Shown here: positions 1-7,683 of the stretch, piece after piece
Layout: each line of letters begins with the position of its first letter
Position numbering within the stretch: position 1 is the first letter of the stretch
NCBI GenBank assembly: GCA_003489145.1
Contig: DNJI01000069.1
Location: 1 to 31,722 of the forward strand
Length of the DNA stretch: 31,722 bases
Direction of reading: 5' to 3'
Source of the DNA: Gammaproteobacteria bacterium
GTDB taxonomy: Bacteria > Pseudomonadota > Gammaproteobacteria > PS1 > Pseudothioglobaceae
Translations under genes and position numbers: made by a program
The notes under the pieces: model-generated
Database searches by the model: none
Told to the model about the DNA's origin: nothing
What the model saw: only the letters and a program-made list of their open reading frames with translations

Positions 1-2
1 TT

Positions 3-512
3 ATGAGTAATATGATTATTGAAGATGGAAAATTTGTTGAGCTTACTTATGAAGTCGTTGACAAAAAAACCAGTGAAGTATTGTCTGCAGTTGAGTTTCC
101 ATTAGGTTATATACAAGGTATTAGTGAAATCTTATCACCGGAGGTAACAGCTGGATTAGTAGGTCAGGTTGAGGGTGACATTGTTGAACTTCCTGTTGAT
201 GTAGACCAAATCTATGGCCCTAGGGATGAGACTTTAGTAACAACGATGCCACTTGACAGCCTAGATGAAGATTTAAGAAAAGTTGGCACCATGATCCCAA
301 TGGAAAATGACAAAGGCGAACGTATAAACTTTACAGTGATAAAAGTTAATGATGACTCAATAATGGTGGATGGTAATAACCCACTTTGTGGTCGAAAAGT
401 AATTTTTGTCCTTAAGGTGATTACAGTACGTAATCCAACAGATGAAGAGGCGAGACTGGGTGGTCCTGTTGACGATACACCTAACTTTGCAAACGCACAA
501 CCAATACAGTAG
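3..512 (+). CDS. SlyD-like FKBP-type peptidyl-prolyl cis-trans isomerase
   Basis: Predicted cytoplasmic FKBP-fold prolyl isomerase / chaperone of the SlyD family, which catalyses cis-trans isomerisation of Xaa-Pro bonds. The 169-residue protein follows SlyD end to end: an N-terminal FKBP half (residues ~9-75, with IYGPRDETLV near the flap-junction strand), a middle insert-in-flap segment, then DGNNPLCGRKVIFVLKV, which matches the SlyD DGNH-L-G signature. The His/Cys-rich metal-binding tail of E. coli SlyD is absent and the protein ends in a short polar tail. The start is only 2 nt into the window, so its upstream signals cannot be seen; a second in-frame ATG lies at 12. It is followed after 8 nt by an orphan gene, probably in the same transcript. 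The family is fairly certain; the in vivo substrate is unknown. Confidence 0.8.
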   Translation: MSNMIIEDGKFVELTYEVVDKKTSEVLSAVEFPLGYIQGISEILSPEVTAGLVGQVEGDIVELPVDVDQIYGPRDETLVTTMPLDSLDEDLRKVGTMIPMENDKGERINFTVIKVNDDSIMVDGNNPLCGRKVIFVLKVITVRNPTDEEARLGGPVDDTPNFANAQPIQ

Positions 513-520
513 ATACTATT

Positions 521-856
521 ATGGACTTTACACAATCAGAACTTGATACAATTCAAAAGCACGTTGATGATCGCTGGAGAGACAAAGATCATGGTGTACA
601 CTTAGCCGATATCGAAGTAGATGGAACAGAGCGAGCTGCTGCTGTTTGGGAGCATAAACACTACACTTTTATCATTCTAAAAATTGGCGCTTTCACTTAT
701 AGGAACTTGTTTTATTTTTTAAGAAAAGACCGTTTTGATACAGGCGTTGATGAATTCAATGATCTAGATGAGTGTGTTGATTCTTTGATGAAGTGTCAAG
801 CCGATTTTTCACTGTCTAAAAGTACCAAGAATTTAAAGCCTAAAACTGATAAGTAA
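521..856 (+). CDS. Hypothetical protein, 111 aa
   Basis: I do not recognise this protein. It is 111 residues, acidic in the middle (FNDLDECVDSLMKC) with a lysine-rich tail (SKSTKNLKPKTDK). It has no signal peptide and no clear membrane span, although residues ~48-68 (HYTFIILKIGAFTYRNLFYF) are hydrophobic and aromatic. It looks like a small cytoplasmic alpha/beta protein. It begins 8 nt after the SlyD-like gene with no clear Shine-Dalgarno sequence, so it may be translated by coupling. It is followed by a good intrinsic terminator, which makes the two genes a likely operon. Coding potential is supported by the operon spacing, the absence of a better overlapping frame and composition like its neighbours. 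Confidence 0.65.
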   Translation: MDFTQSELDTIQKHVDDRWRDKDHGVHLADIEVDGTERAAAVWEHKHYTFIILKIGAFTYRNLFYFLRKDRFDTGVDEFNDLDECVDSLMKCQADFSLSKSTKNLKPKTDK

Positions 857-880
857 GTTTAAACCTTTCAATTTTTCTCA

Positions 881-911
881 AAAAAAAGGATGTTTTTAAG
901 CATCCTTTTTT
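881..911 (+). terminator. Rho-independent terminator after the slyD-like operon
   Basis: An A-run leads into GGATG (888-892), an 8-nt loop, CATCC (901-905) and then a T-run. A:T pairs between the flanking A and T runs lengthen the stem. It sits 25 nt after the stop of the 111-residue gene. Confidence 0.8.
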
Positions 912-953
912 ATTGCTCACCATATAGTAGTCTGCATTATCATTCTTATTTGA

Positions 954-959
954 TATAAT
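954..959 (+). promoter_or_regulatory. Candidate -10 box for the YeeE-type gene
   Basis: An exact TATAAT lies 30 nt before the ATG and just after the previous terminator. No convincing -35 hexamer is visible at 16-18 nt spacing, so only the -10 is claimed. Confidence 0.4.
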
Positions 960-988
960 CTTATCAATTATATTTATGAGGAGGGTTT

Positions 989-2146
989 ATGATGCTACCT
1001 ACTATAGGTGAATTGAGCGAAGAAATTGTTGCTTTATTCTTTGTTATTTTCTGTGTTTCTATTATTTTTGGTGCAGTAGCACGTAAAACTGACTTTTGTC
1101 CCTTAGGCGGTATTGCAGACGTTATTCATAGTGGTAATACAGGTCGTTTGTCGATGTATTTCTTTGCTATTGCCGTTGCTATTTTTGGTGTCACTATTTT
1201 TGAAGCAATGGAAATTTTCAGTGCTGATGGTACGCGCCCTCCTTACAGAATGAGTCAGTTCCGCTGGCCAGCTTATCTAGTTGGTGGTGCTTTTTTTGGT
1301 ATTGGTATGACTTTATGTCGTGGCTGTGGCATGAAAAGTATTCTCAATCTAGGTGGCGGCAATCTAAAGGCGATTGTGGCAATTCTAGGTATGGGCGGTG
1401 CAGCAGTATTAATGTTGTATGTTGAAGGATTTTTTAACGATTATTTCTTATCTTGGGTCTTACCTGCGTCACCTAATCTAGATGATTATGGATTCGAGAT
1501 GCAGGATTTAGGCACGATTTTTGGTGGCATTATAGGTGTTGAAACTTCGACGATGCGACTTACTATTGGACTCATGTTTTCTTTATTGATTATGAGTCTG
1601 GTTTTCAAAAGTAAAGACTTTGTTGCTAGACGTGATAATTGGATTGGCGGTTTTGTTATTGGTGCGTTGATTGTGGGTGCCTTCTATATTTCTGGCGGCC
1701 CATTAGGTGAGTTAGCCAATGAGGCATCTGAGTTTAGTGACGACCCTCAGTATGGTATGGGCACACAGTCATATACCTTTATTCGCCCAATGGGTGATTT
1801 GCTTTATATCGCTTCAAACCCAGAATGGTATATTTTAACTTTTGGCTTGGTGGCTTTTTTGGGTGTAGGTACAGGCTCAGTCATAATTTCTGTTTTAACT
1901 AGGCGATTTAAAATCGTTTGGTTTAATTCTATTGGTGAATTATTACGCTATGCTGTTGGTGGTGTTATGGTCGGTATTGGCGGTATTTTAGGTATGGGTT
2001 GCACTTTGGGTCAAGGTGTTGCTGGAACCTCTACTTTGTCACTAGGCTCGTTTGTGGATTTATTTGCACTGATGTTGGGCGCTTATGTTGGTATTCGCAT
2101 GCAAAAACAATTCATGAATGATCATGAGGTGCCTAAAGCAGATTAA
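989..2146 (+). CDS. YeeE/YedE-family sulfur transporter, inner membrane
   Basis: Predicted polytopic membrane protein of the YeeE/YedE (Sulf_transp) family. Members such as TsuA import thiosulfate or other small sulfur species. The 385-residue protein carries the family's paired half-signatures: FCPLGG (Cys37), CRGCGMKS (Cys110, Cys113) and, in the second half, MGCTLGQG (Cys338). Conserved cysteines in such loops are thought to relay the sulfur substrate. Long hydrophobic stretches alternate with short loops throughout. A strong GAGGAGGG (978-985) is 3 nt from the first ATG and 6 nt from a second ATG at 992, so 992 may be the true start. Its own -10 and a downstream terminator suggest a single-gene unit. 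The substrate is not determined by sequence; thiosulfate or another reduced sulfur ion fits the sulfur-oxidiser context. Confidence 0.85.
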   Translation: MMLPTIGELSEEIVALFFVIFCVSIIFGAVARKTDFCPLGGIADVIHSGNTGRLSMYFFAIAVAIFGVTIFEAMEIFSADGTRPPYRMSQFRWPAYLVGGAFFGIGMTLCRGCGMKSILNLGGGNLKAIVAILGMGGAAVLMLYVEGFFNDYFLSWVLPASPNLDDYGFEMQDLGTIFGGIIGVETSTMRLTIGLMFSLLIMSLVFKSKDFVARRDNWIGGFVIGALIVGAFYISGGPLGELANEASEFSDDPQYGMGTQSYTFIRPMGDLLYIASNPEWYILTFGLVAFLGVGTGSVIISVLTRRFKIVWFNSIGELLRYAVGGVMVGIGGILGMGCTLGQGVAGTSTLSLGSFVDLFALMLGAYVGIRMQKQFMNDHEVPKAD

Positions 2147-2162
2147 CCACTTTCTGTAGGCG

Positions 2163-2194
2163 AAAAAAAAGGCGTGCTATTGCACGCCTTTTTA
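2163..2194. terminator. Bidirectional terminator between yeeE-type gene and hppA
   Basis: An A-run followed by GGCGTGC (2171-2177), the loop TATT, GCACGCC (2182-2188) and a T-run. It has U-tracts on both strands and lies between two convergent genes. Confidence 0.85.
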
Positions 2195-2209
2195 TTATCT
2201 TTTAATTAG

Positions 2210-4234
2210 CTACCCTAGTAAAGGTGTACCTAGTAAAGGAATAATCATGATTGCAACGATGTTGATAATCTTGATTAGTGGGTTGATCGCAGGACCAGCC
2301 GTATCTTTATACGGGTCACCTACAGTGTCGCCAGTTACAGCAGCTTTATGCGTGTCTGATCCTTTTCCATGACCTTCACCCAGTTGACCGTCTTCGATGT
2401 ACTTCTTAGCGTTATCCCATGCACCACCACCGGTAGTCATTGAGATAGCAACAAAGATACCAGTTGCAATAGAGCCGATTAATAATCCGCCTAATGCTTC
2501 AGCACCTAGTAGTAAACCAACAGCTACTGGGAATAGGATCGGAAGCATTGATGGTACGATCATTTCTTTAATTGCAGATTTAGTTAGCATGTCAACGGCT
2601 TTAGAATAGTCAGGCTTTTGTGTGTAATCCATAATGCCTGGCATCTCTCTAAACTGACGACGTACTTCTTCAACAATGCCACCTGCTGCGCGACCTACGG
2701 CTTCCATTGCCATTGCACCAAATAAGTAAGGTACTAAGCCACCTAAGAATAAGCCAATGATAACCATATGGTTTGACAAGTCAAAGCTGATTGGATCAAA
2801 TCCGACTCTAGTATTTAGCTCATTTGTAAAGTCAGCAAACAATACTAACGCTGCAAGACCTGCAGAACCAATTGCATAACCTTTAGTTACCGCTTTAGTT
2901 GTGTTACCTACCGCATCTAATGGATCAGTAATGTTACGAATTTCTTCAGGAAGGTCTGCCATTTCAGCAATACCACCCGCGTTATCAGTAATAGGACCAT
3001 AAGCGTCTAGTGCAACAATAACACCAGTCATAGACAACATAGCAGTTGCCGCAATAGCGATACCGTATAAGCCACCTAATGCATGTGCACCCCAAATACT
3101 AGCACAAACGGCTAATACGGGTAGTGCGGTAGATTTCATGCTTAAGCCAATACCAGCAATAACGTTAGTACCATCACCTGTTTTAGAAGCTTCTGCAATA
3201 TGTTGTACTGGTCTGTGTTCAGTTGCAGTGTAGTATTCAGTAACCACAACCATCCACGCAGTCAGCGCTAAACCAATCAGAGATGCGTAGAATAAATTCA
3301 TGCCCATACCCATGTCTATTGTCACAAAGTAGAATGCAATTGCCGCTAAAACTGCAGAAACAATTAAACCTTTGTAAAGCGCACCCATGATAGATCCACC
3401 ATCAGACACTTTAACAAAGAAAGTACCGATAATTGAAGCGATGATAGATACTGCTCCTAGTGCTAATGGATAAAGAATCGCATCGTTACCCAGGCCTAGT
3501 ACACCCGCTAACATCATTGTTGCAACGATGGTTACTGCGTAAGTCTCGAATAAGTCAGCCGCCATACCTGCACAGTCACCAACGTTGTCACCAACGTTGT
3601 CAGCAATTACTGCAGGATTGCGCGGATCATCTTCTGGAATGCCTGCTTCAACTTTACCAACAATATCAGCACCAACATCAGCACCCTTAGTAAAGATACC
3701 GCCGCCTAAACGTGCAAAGATTGAAATCAATGAACCACCAAAAGCTAAGCCAATCAATGCGTGTAACGCGTCTTTTTGTGGAACTTCAAAAGCAGTCAAG
3801 CCCATGTAGAATCCAGAAACACCTAACAATGCCAGGCCAACTACCAGCATACCAGTAATAGCACCACCTTTAAAGGCCACCTGGAAAGCAGCATTCATGC
3901 CATTTTTTGCTGCCTCTGCTGTACGACAATTTGATTTAACCGATACATTCATACCAATATAACCTGTCAAACCTGACAATACGGCACCAATTAAAAATCC
4001 TAGAGCCACCGTGTAGCTGAGTGCTATCGAGATAATAACCAGTAAAATTGCGCCTACAACGCCAATGGCAGTGTATTGACGATTTAGATAGGCACTTGCG
4101 CCTTCTGCAATCGCATCTGAAATCTCTTTCATTTTGTCACTACCTGGTGATTGTTTGTAAATCCAGGTCATTGTATATAAGCCGTATAAAACAGCGATAA
4201 TTGAAGCCCCGATGGCCATTATTAGTATATCCAT
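2210..4234 (-). CDS. hppA: Membrane-bound proton-translocating pyrophosphatase, K+-independent type
   Basis: Integral inner-membrane H+-PPase that couples hydrolysis of pyrophosphate to proton pumping, or could make PPi from a proton gradient. The 674-residue length and about 16 hydrophobic spans are typical. The PPi/Mg site motifs are DVGADIVGKVE (from residue 186) and DNVGDNVGDCAGM (212-224), with a matching C-terminal acidic set (GDTVGDPYKDTAGPAINP). The K+-selectivity motif reads GNTTKA (443-448). Lys447 is at the position that is Ala in K+-dependent enzymes, which predicts a K+-independent proton pump. An SD-like AAGGAG lies about 11 nt before the ATG. It is downstream of an unrecognised gene and of pfp-adk, a PPi-metabolism neighbourhood also known from other autotrophic or methylotrophic gammaproteobacteria. 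Confidence 0.96.
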   Translation of the reverse strand: MDILIMAIGASIIAVLYGLYTMTWIYKQSPGSDKMKEISDAIAEGASAYLNRQYTAIGVVGAILLVIISIALSYTVALGFLIGAVLSGLTGYIGMNVSVKSNCRTAEAAKNGMNAAFQVAFKGGAITGMLVVGLALLGVSGFYMGLTAFEVPQKDALHALIGLAFGGSLISIFARLGGGIFTKGADVGADIVGKVEAGIPEDDPRNPAVIADNVGDNVGDCAGMAADLFETYAVTIVATMMLAGVLGLGNDAILYPLALGAVSIIASIIGTFFVKVSDGGSIMGALYKGLIVSAVLAAIAFYFVTIDMGMGMNLFYASLIGLALTAWMVVVTEYYTATEHRPVQHIAEASKTGDGTNVIAGIGLSMKSTALPVLAVCASIWGAHALGGLYGIAIAATAMLSMTGVIVALDAYGPITDNAGGIAEMADLPEEIRNITDPLDAVGNTTKAVTKGYAIGSAGLAALVLFADFTNELNTRVGFDPISFDLSNHMVIIGLFLGGLVPYLFGAMAMEAVGRAAGGIVEEVRRQFREMPGIMDYTQKPDYSKAVDMLTKSAIKEMIVPSMLPILFPVAVGLLLGAEALGGLLIGSIATGIFVAISMTTGGGAWDNAKKYIEDGQLGEGHGKGSDTHKAAVTGDTVGDPYKDTAGPAINPLIKIINIVAIMIIPLLGTPLLG

Positions 4235-4330
4235 TTCTTTCTTTTCTCCTTTTTGATTTATGTATAAATTTTTCCAACGTTGATTATAGAGTAATTAGCA
4301 TTCAATAATATAATAAATAAGTGAAAAACG

Positions 4331-4343
4331 ACCTATTTTAGGT
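4331..4343. terminator. Weak hairpin between the 388-aa gene and hppA
   Basis: ACCTA (4331-4335), 3-nt loop, TAGGT (4339-4343). On the minus strand it is followed by CGTTTTT, so it could be a weak terminator or attenuator for the 388-aa gene. The rest of the 143-bp gap is AT-rich and would hold the hppA leader; I see no clear promoter there. Confidence 0.3.
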
Positions 4344-4377
4344 GTTGGTTTAAAGGGTTTAAAAAAGTATTTCCCGT

Positions 4378-5544
4378 TTATCCTTTTGTCCAATATTGAG
4401 TTTTGATGCCACGACCTAAATCAGCTTCAACCAATCTCGATCTGAGCTTCAATAGCTTTTCAATCAAGGCCGGTTCCGCCTGTTCATAAGCTTTAGCATC
4501 TGGCGTTCGATTAACCACCACACCCAAAAGCTCAGTGATTGCATTGCCAATAGAATTTTGTGAAATAACCACAATTAGCTTACCTTTATCGTTGCGATAA
4601 ATGAGCTGTTTAAATGCGGGTTGCCAGCGAATTGATGAAGCATATTTTGCGTCTTTAATACATTTGTCACGCACTTTTTTAGCGGCGGATAAAAAACAGT
4701 TATTGAACAACAAAGTTTTTTCAATTTCTTTAGGGAAATAAGCGTTGTCTGGCACGCCTGCATTTCTGCTAGACACTTGGGTAAAGAAGGTACGGTAGAA
4801 GTCTAAAAAACCTTTTAAGACTTGGTCGTATTCTTTCCAAAAATCAATATTTTTTAAACTGTCGATACCACCTTGTATTTCCCAGCTCGGTAAACCCTGT
4901 GGATAACCTGTTAGTGCAAGACTAGAAGCATCACTTTCAACAGGCTTGAGTATTTTTAAATCGAGCGACGATAAGAATTCGACATACACGTCTTGCATAT
5001 AAGCAGCAAATAAAGAGTGCTGACCGCCATCCGTTAAGTTTGGGTTGTTAGTATCAGTGAGCGGCGCTTCTTTTAGTTGTTGCTTATCAAAAACAATAAA
5101 GTGGTTGTGCAACATGCGAATACTAGGCACACCGGCAGAAGTTATAGGCCAAGTCGCATCAAGCGATGCTTCACCTGCAAGGATCAAGTGTTTTTCAGGA
5201 TCAGGATATTGCTCCAACATAAAGCCAATAATGATTTGATTCATTCGATTCCAAACTTTCCTAACATTTTTTGGTAATTGTGTACGACGCACAGCTCGAC
5301 CCAAAGGGTTTAAAACACTTTGTGACGTGTTATAAATAATAGAGCAATCAAATTCATTTGAGTGCCCCAAGGCTTTTCGATAAAGTAATAAGTCTTCATC
5401 GTTGATCAACAAACCGTTATTTTCAGTCAGATCTTTTAGGTTTTCTGGCGAGTTGAAAAACTCGTTAGGCTTCATGCCTTCAGGCACATCTAGCGGGATA
5501 GGACGGAATGGAACATTGATCTCTCTTGGGCCGATTGTACTCAT
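4378..5544 (-). CDS. Conserved-looking protein of unknown function, 388 aa, in the PPi cluster
   Basis: I cannot assign this protein to a family. It is 388 residues, soluble, with no signal peptide or membrane span. Visible landmarks are the N-terminal INVPFRPIPLDVPEGM, SQSVLNPLGRAVRRTQLPK around residue 80, ILAGEASLDATWPI near 120, then RMLHNHFIVFD. The HNH within a hydrophobic strand is faintly reminiscent of the histidine strand of HIT/GalT-like nucleotidyl transferases, but the full H-x-H-x-H motif is not there, so that is speculation. It lies on the same strand between adk (across a terminator) and hppA (143 nt), so its position suggests, but does not prove, a link to PPi, nucleotide or sugar-phosphate metabolism. 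Full-length open frame and neighbour-like composition make it a real gene. Confidence 0.8.
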   Translation of the reverse strand: MSTIGPREINVPFRPIPLDVPEGMKPNEFFNSPENLKDLTENNGLLINDEDLLLYRKALGHSNEFDCSIIYNTSQSVLNPLGRAVRRTQLPKNVRKVWNRMNQIIIGFMLEQYPDPEKHLILAGEASLDATWPITSAGVPSIRMLHNHFIVFDKQQLKEAPLTDTNNPNLTDGGQHSLFAAYMQDVYVEFLSSLDLKILKPVESDASSLALTGYPQGLPSWEIQGGIDSLKNIDFWKEYDQVLKGFLDFYRTFFTQVSSRNAGVPDNAYFPKEIEKTLLFNNCFLSAAKKVRDKCIKDAKYASSIRWQPAFKQLIYRNDKGKLIVVISQNSIGNAITELLGVVVNRTPDAKAYEQAEPALIEKLLKLRSRLVEADLGRGIKTQYWTKG

Positions 5545-5567
5545 ATTTTTTTCTATTATAAAAATTC

Positions 5568-5600
5568 AAAAAAAAGGCTTATGTCATTACAACACAAGCC
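5568..5600 (-). terminator. adk: Rho-independent terminator after adk
   Basis: On the minus strand GGCTTGTG, a 9-nt loop, CATAAGCC (one G-U pair) and then eight Ts (plus-strand arms at 5576-5583 and 5593-5600). It separates pfp-adk from the 388-residue gene, which must then have its own promoter or depend on read-through. Confidence 0.75.
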
Positions 5601-5625
5601 CCCATTTATTAGCAAAACTAAAAGT

Positions 5626-6276
5626 TTAGCCTAATTGTGTGTAGACACGATCTCTTACTTCTTCTAGTGTACCGACACCATTTGCTGAGCCATACTTTGG
5701 CGCATTGTCGTCTTCATTCATCCATGCTTGGTAGTAATCAACCAAGGGTTGAGTTTGCTCATGGTAAACATCCAAACGTGATTTAACCGTTTCTTCGTTG
5801 TCATCAGCACGTTGTACTAATTCTTCACCTGTAATGTCATCAATGCCCTCAACTTTAGGTGGATTGTAGACAACGTGATAAGTACGACCTGAAGCTAAGT
5901 GAGCGCGACGTCCCGACATGCGAGCAACAATGTCTTCATCAGGCACTTGAATCTCAACAACATAGTCAACCTTGACATTGTCAGTTTTTAAAGCTTCTGC
6001 TTGAGCGATTGTGCGTGGAAATCCATCAAATAAGAAGCCGTTTTCACAGTCATCTTCTTGAATTCTTTCCTTGACCAAGCCAATGATAATATCGTCAGAC
6101 ACTAAACCACCAGCATCCATCACTTTTTTGGCTTCAACACCTAAAGGTGTGCCAGCTTTAACGGCAGCACGTAGCATGTCGCCAGTTGAGATTTGTGGAA
6201 TTGAATATTTCTCACAAATGTTGGTTGCTTGAGTACCTTTGCCTGCGCCCGGAGGGCCTAATAAAATAACGTTCAT
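5626..6276 (-). CDS. adk: Adenylate kinase
   Basis: Cytoplasmic enzyme catalysing ATP + AMP = 2 ADP. The 216-residue length is that of the long bacterial form. The P-loop GPPGAGKGT is at residues 7-15, the NMP-binding region has STGDMLRAA, GFPRTIAQAE is the conserved substrate segment, and the long LID contains SGRRAHLASGRTYHVVYNPP. The LID lacks the four zinc cysteines of Gram-positive enzymes, as usual for Proteobacteria. It starts 12 nt after the pfp stop, so the two are almost certainly co-transcribed, and ends before a terminator. Next to PPi-phosphofructokinase it would help balance adenylates generated in kinase and ligase reactions. Confidence 0.97.
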   Translation of the reverse strand: MNVILLGPPGAGKGTQATNICEKYSIPQISTGDMLRAAVKAGTPLGVEAKKVMDAGGLVSDDIIIGLVKERIQEDDCENGFLFDGFPRTIAQAEALKTDNVKVDYVVEIQVPDEDIVARMSGRRAHLASGRTYHVVYNPPKVEGIDDITGEELVQRADDNEETVKSRLDVYHEQTQPLVDYYQAWMNEDDNAPKYGSANGVGTLEEVRDRVYTQLG

Positions 6277-6288
6277 TTTCTGAATTCC

Positions 6289-7533
6289 TTATACTTCAAA
6301 TGATGGTAATTTCTTTTCTACCATTTCTTTTTTCATCACCACGTAGTCTGGCAAGCCATTTTTGTATGGAGGGTAGTTTTCGCCTTCGATTAGAGGCTGT
6401 AAGTACTCACGACATGCGTCAGTAATACCAAAGCCATCATCAGAGATGTATTCCATTGGCATCATCTTTTCAACGTTAGCAATATCTTTCAATTCGCCTG
6501 AACCAATTTCCCAAGTGTATGGGTTGTTAGAGGTGCGGATAATAGCTGGCATTACTGAGTTTTTACCCTCTAATGCCATGTTGACTGCTGCTTCACCTAA
6601 GGCGTAAGCTTGCTCAACATCAGACTCTGATGCTAAGTGACGCGCCGAACGCTGTAAGTAATCTGCAACTGCCCAGTGGAATTTATGACCTAAGGCGTCT
6701 TTAATTAGTTGAGCTACAACTGGCGCTGCACCACCCAATTGCGCATGACCAAAGTCATCGCGAGTGCCTTGCTCTGCTAGGAAGCGACCATCTGGCCATT
6801 GAGTTCCTTCAGATACAACAATTGTACAGTAACCAAATTCTTTAACGTTTGCATCAACTTTAGCTAGGAATTTCTTTTCGTCAAATTTAACTTCAGGGAA
6901 TAAAATAACCACTGGAATTGAATCGTCAACCAAACCACCAGCTGCTGCAATCCAGCCTGCGTGGCGACCCATAACTTCAAGTACAAAAATCTTAGTAGAA
7001 GTAGCACACATTGAGGCTACATCAAAACTGGCTTCCATTGTAGAAACTGCAATGTATTTAGCTACTGAGCCAAAACCTGGGCAGTTGTCTGTCACTGGTA
7101 AGTCGTTATCAACCGTTTTTGGTACGTGAATCGCTTGAATTGGGTAGCCCATAGATTCAGACAATTGCGAAACTTTCAAACAAGTGTCAGCTGAGTCGCC
7201 ACCACCGTTGTAAAAGAAGTAGCCAATGTCATGCGCTTTAAATACTTCGATTAATCTTTCGTATTCTGCTTTGTTTGCTTCTAAAGACTTCATCTTGTAA
7301 CGACAAGAGCCAAAACCACCAGATGGCGTGTGCTTTAGTGCAGCAACATCAGCTGTTGATTCTTTAGAGGTGTCAATTAAGTTTTCAGTTAGCGCACCAA
7401 TAATGCCGTTTTGACCAGCATAAACCGTACCAATTTTGTCTGAATTTTTGCGTGCAGTTTCAATTACACCACAAGCAGAAGCGTTAATCACAGCAGTTAC
7501 ACCGCCAGATTGAGCATAGAAAGCGTTCTTCAT
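6289..7533 (-). CDS. pfp: Pyrophosphate-dependent 6-phosphofructokinase
   Basis: Reversible cytoplasmic enzyme interconverting fructose 6-phosphate + PPi and fructose 1,6-bisphosphate + Pi. Counting from the in-frame ATG at 7539, the nucleotide loop reads NGGGDSADT (111-119), with Asp where ATP enzymes have the second Gly of GGDGS. The catalytic segment is PKTVDND (140-146), with Lys in place of the Gly of PGTIDND. Both changes are the known marks of PPi rather than ATP use. MGRHAGWIAAAGG is the conserved fructose-phosphate segment. I prefer the ATG at 7533 (414 aa) because AGG is 7 nt upstream of it; an ATG at 7539 is too close to that SD. It is divergent from fbp across ~150 bp and runs into adk. 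In autotrophs of this kind the enzyme is proposed to replace FBPase/SBPase in the Calvin cycle. Confidence 0.93.
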   Translation of the reverse strand: MKNAFYAQSGGVTAVINASACGVIETARKNSDKIGTVYAGQNGIIGALTENLIDTSKESTADVAALKHTPSGGFGSCRYKMKSLEANKAEYERLIEVFKAHDIGYFFYNGGGDSADTCLKVSQLSESMGYPIQAIHVPKTVDNDLPVTDNCPGFGSVAKYIAVSTMEASFDVASMCATSTKIFVLEVMGRHAGWIAAAGGLVDDSIPVVILFPEVKFDEKKFLAKVDANVKEFGYCTIVVSEGTQWPDGRFLAEQGTRDDFGHAQLGGAAPVVAQLIKDALGHKFHWAVADYLQRSARHLASESDVEQAYALGEAAVNMALEGKNSVMPAIIRTSNNPYTWEIGSGELKDIANVEKMMPMEYISDDGFGITDACREYLQPLIEGENYPPYKNGLPDYVVMKKEMVEKKLPSFEV

Positions 7534-7683
7534 CGTCATACCTTTATTAAATAAGAATCAAAAAATTATACCTATAGCCGTTTTTTGACGTGTTATTTTA
7601 TGGTGATATTGCAATATATCTCATTAGGGATAACATGTTAAACTTACGCATATTATTTCAACAAATAAGCAGAGGGGTTTTCG

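Noticed and set aside
3460..3690. Plus-strand frame with a His/Gln-rich end (QQYQHQHQHP)
   Set aside because: It lies wholly inside hppA, antisense to its conserved PPi-binding motifs, and the repeat pattern is a shadow of the GAD/DVGAD codons.
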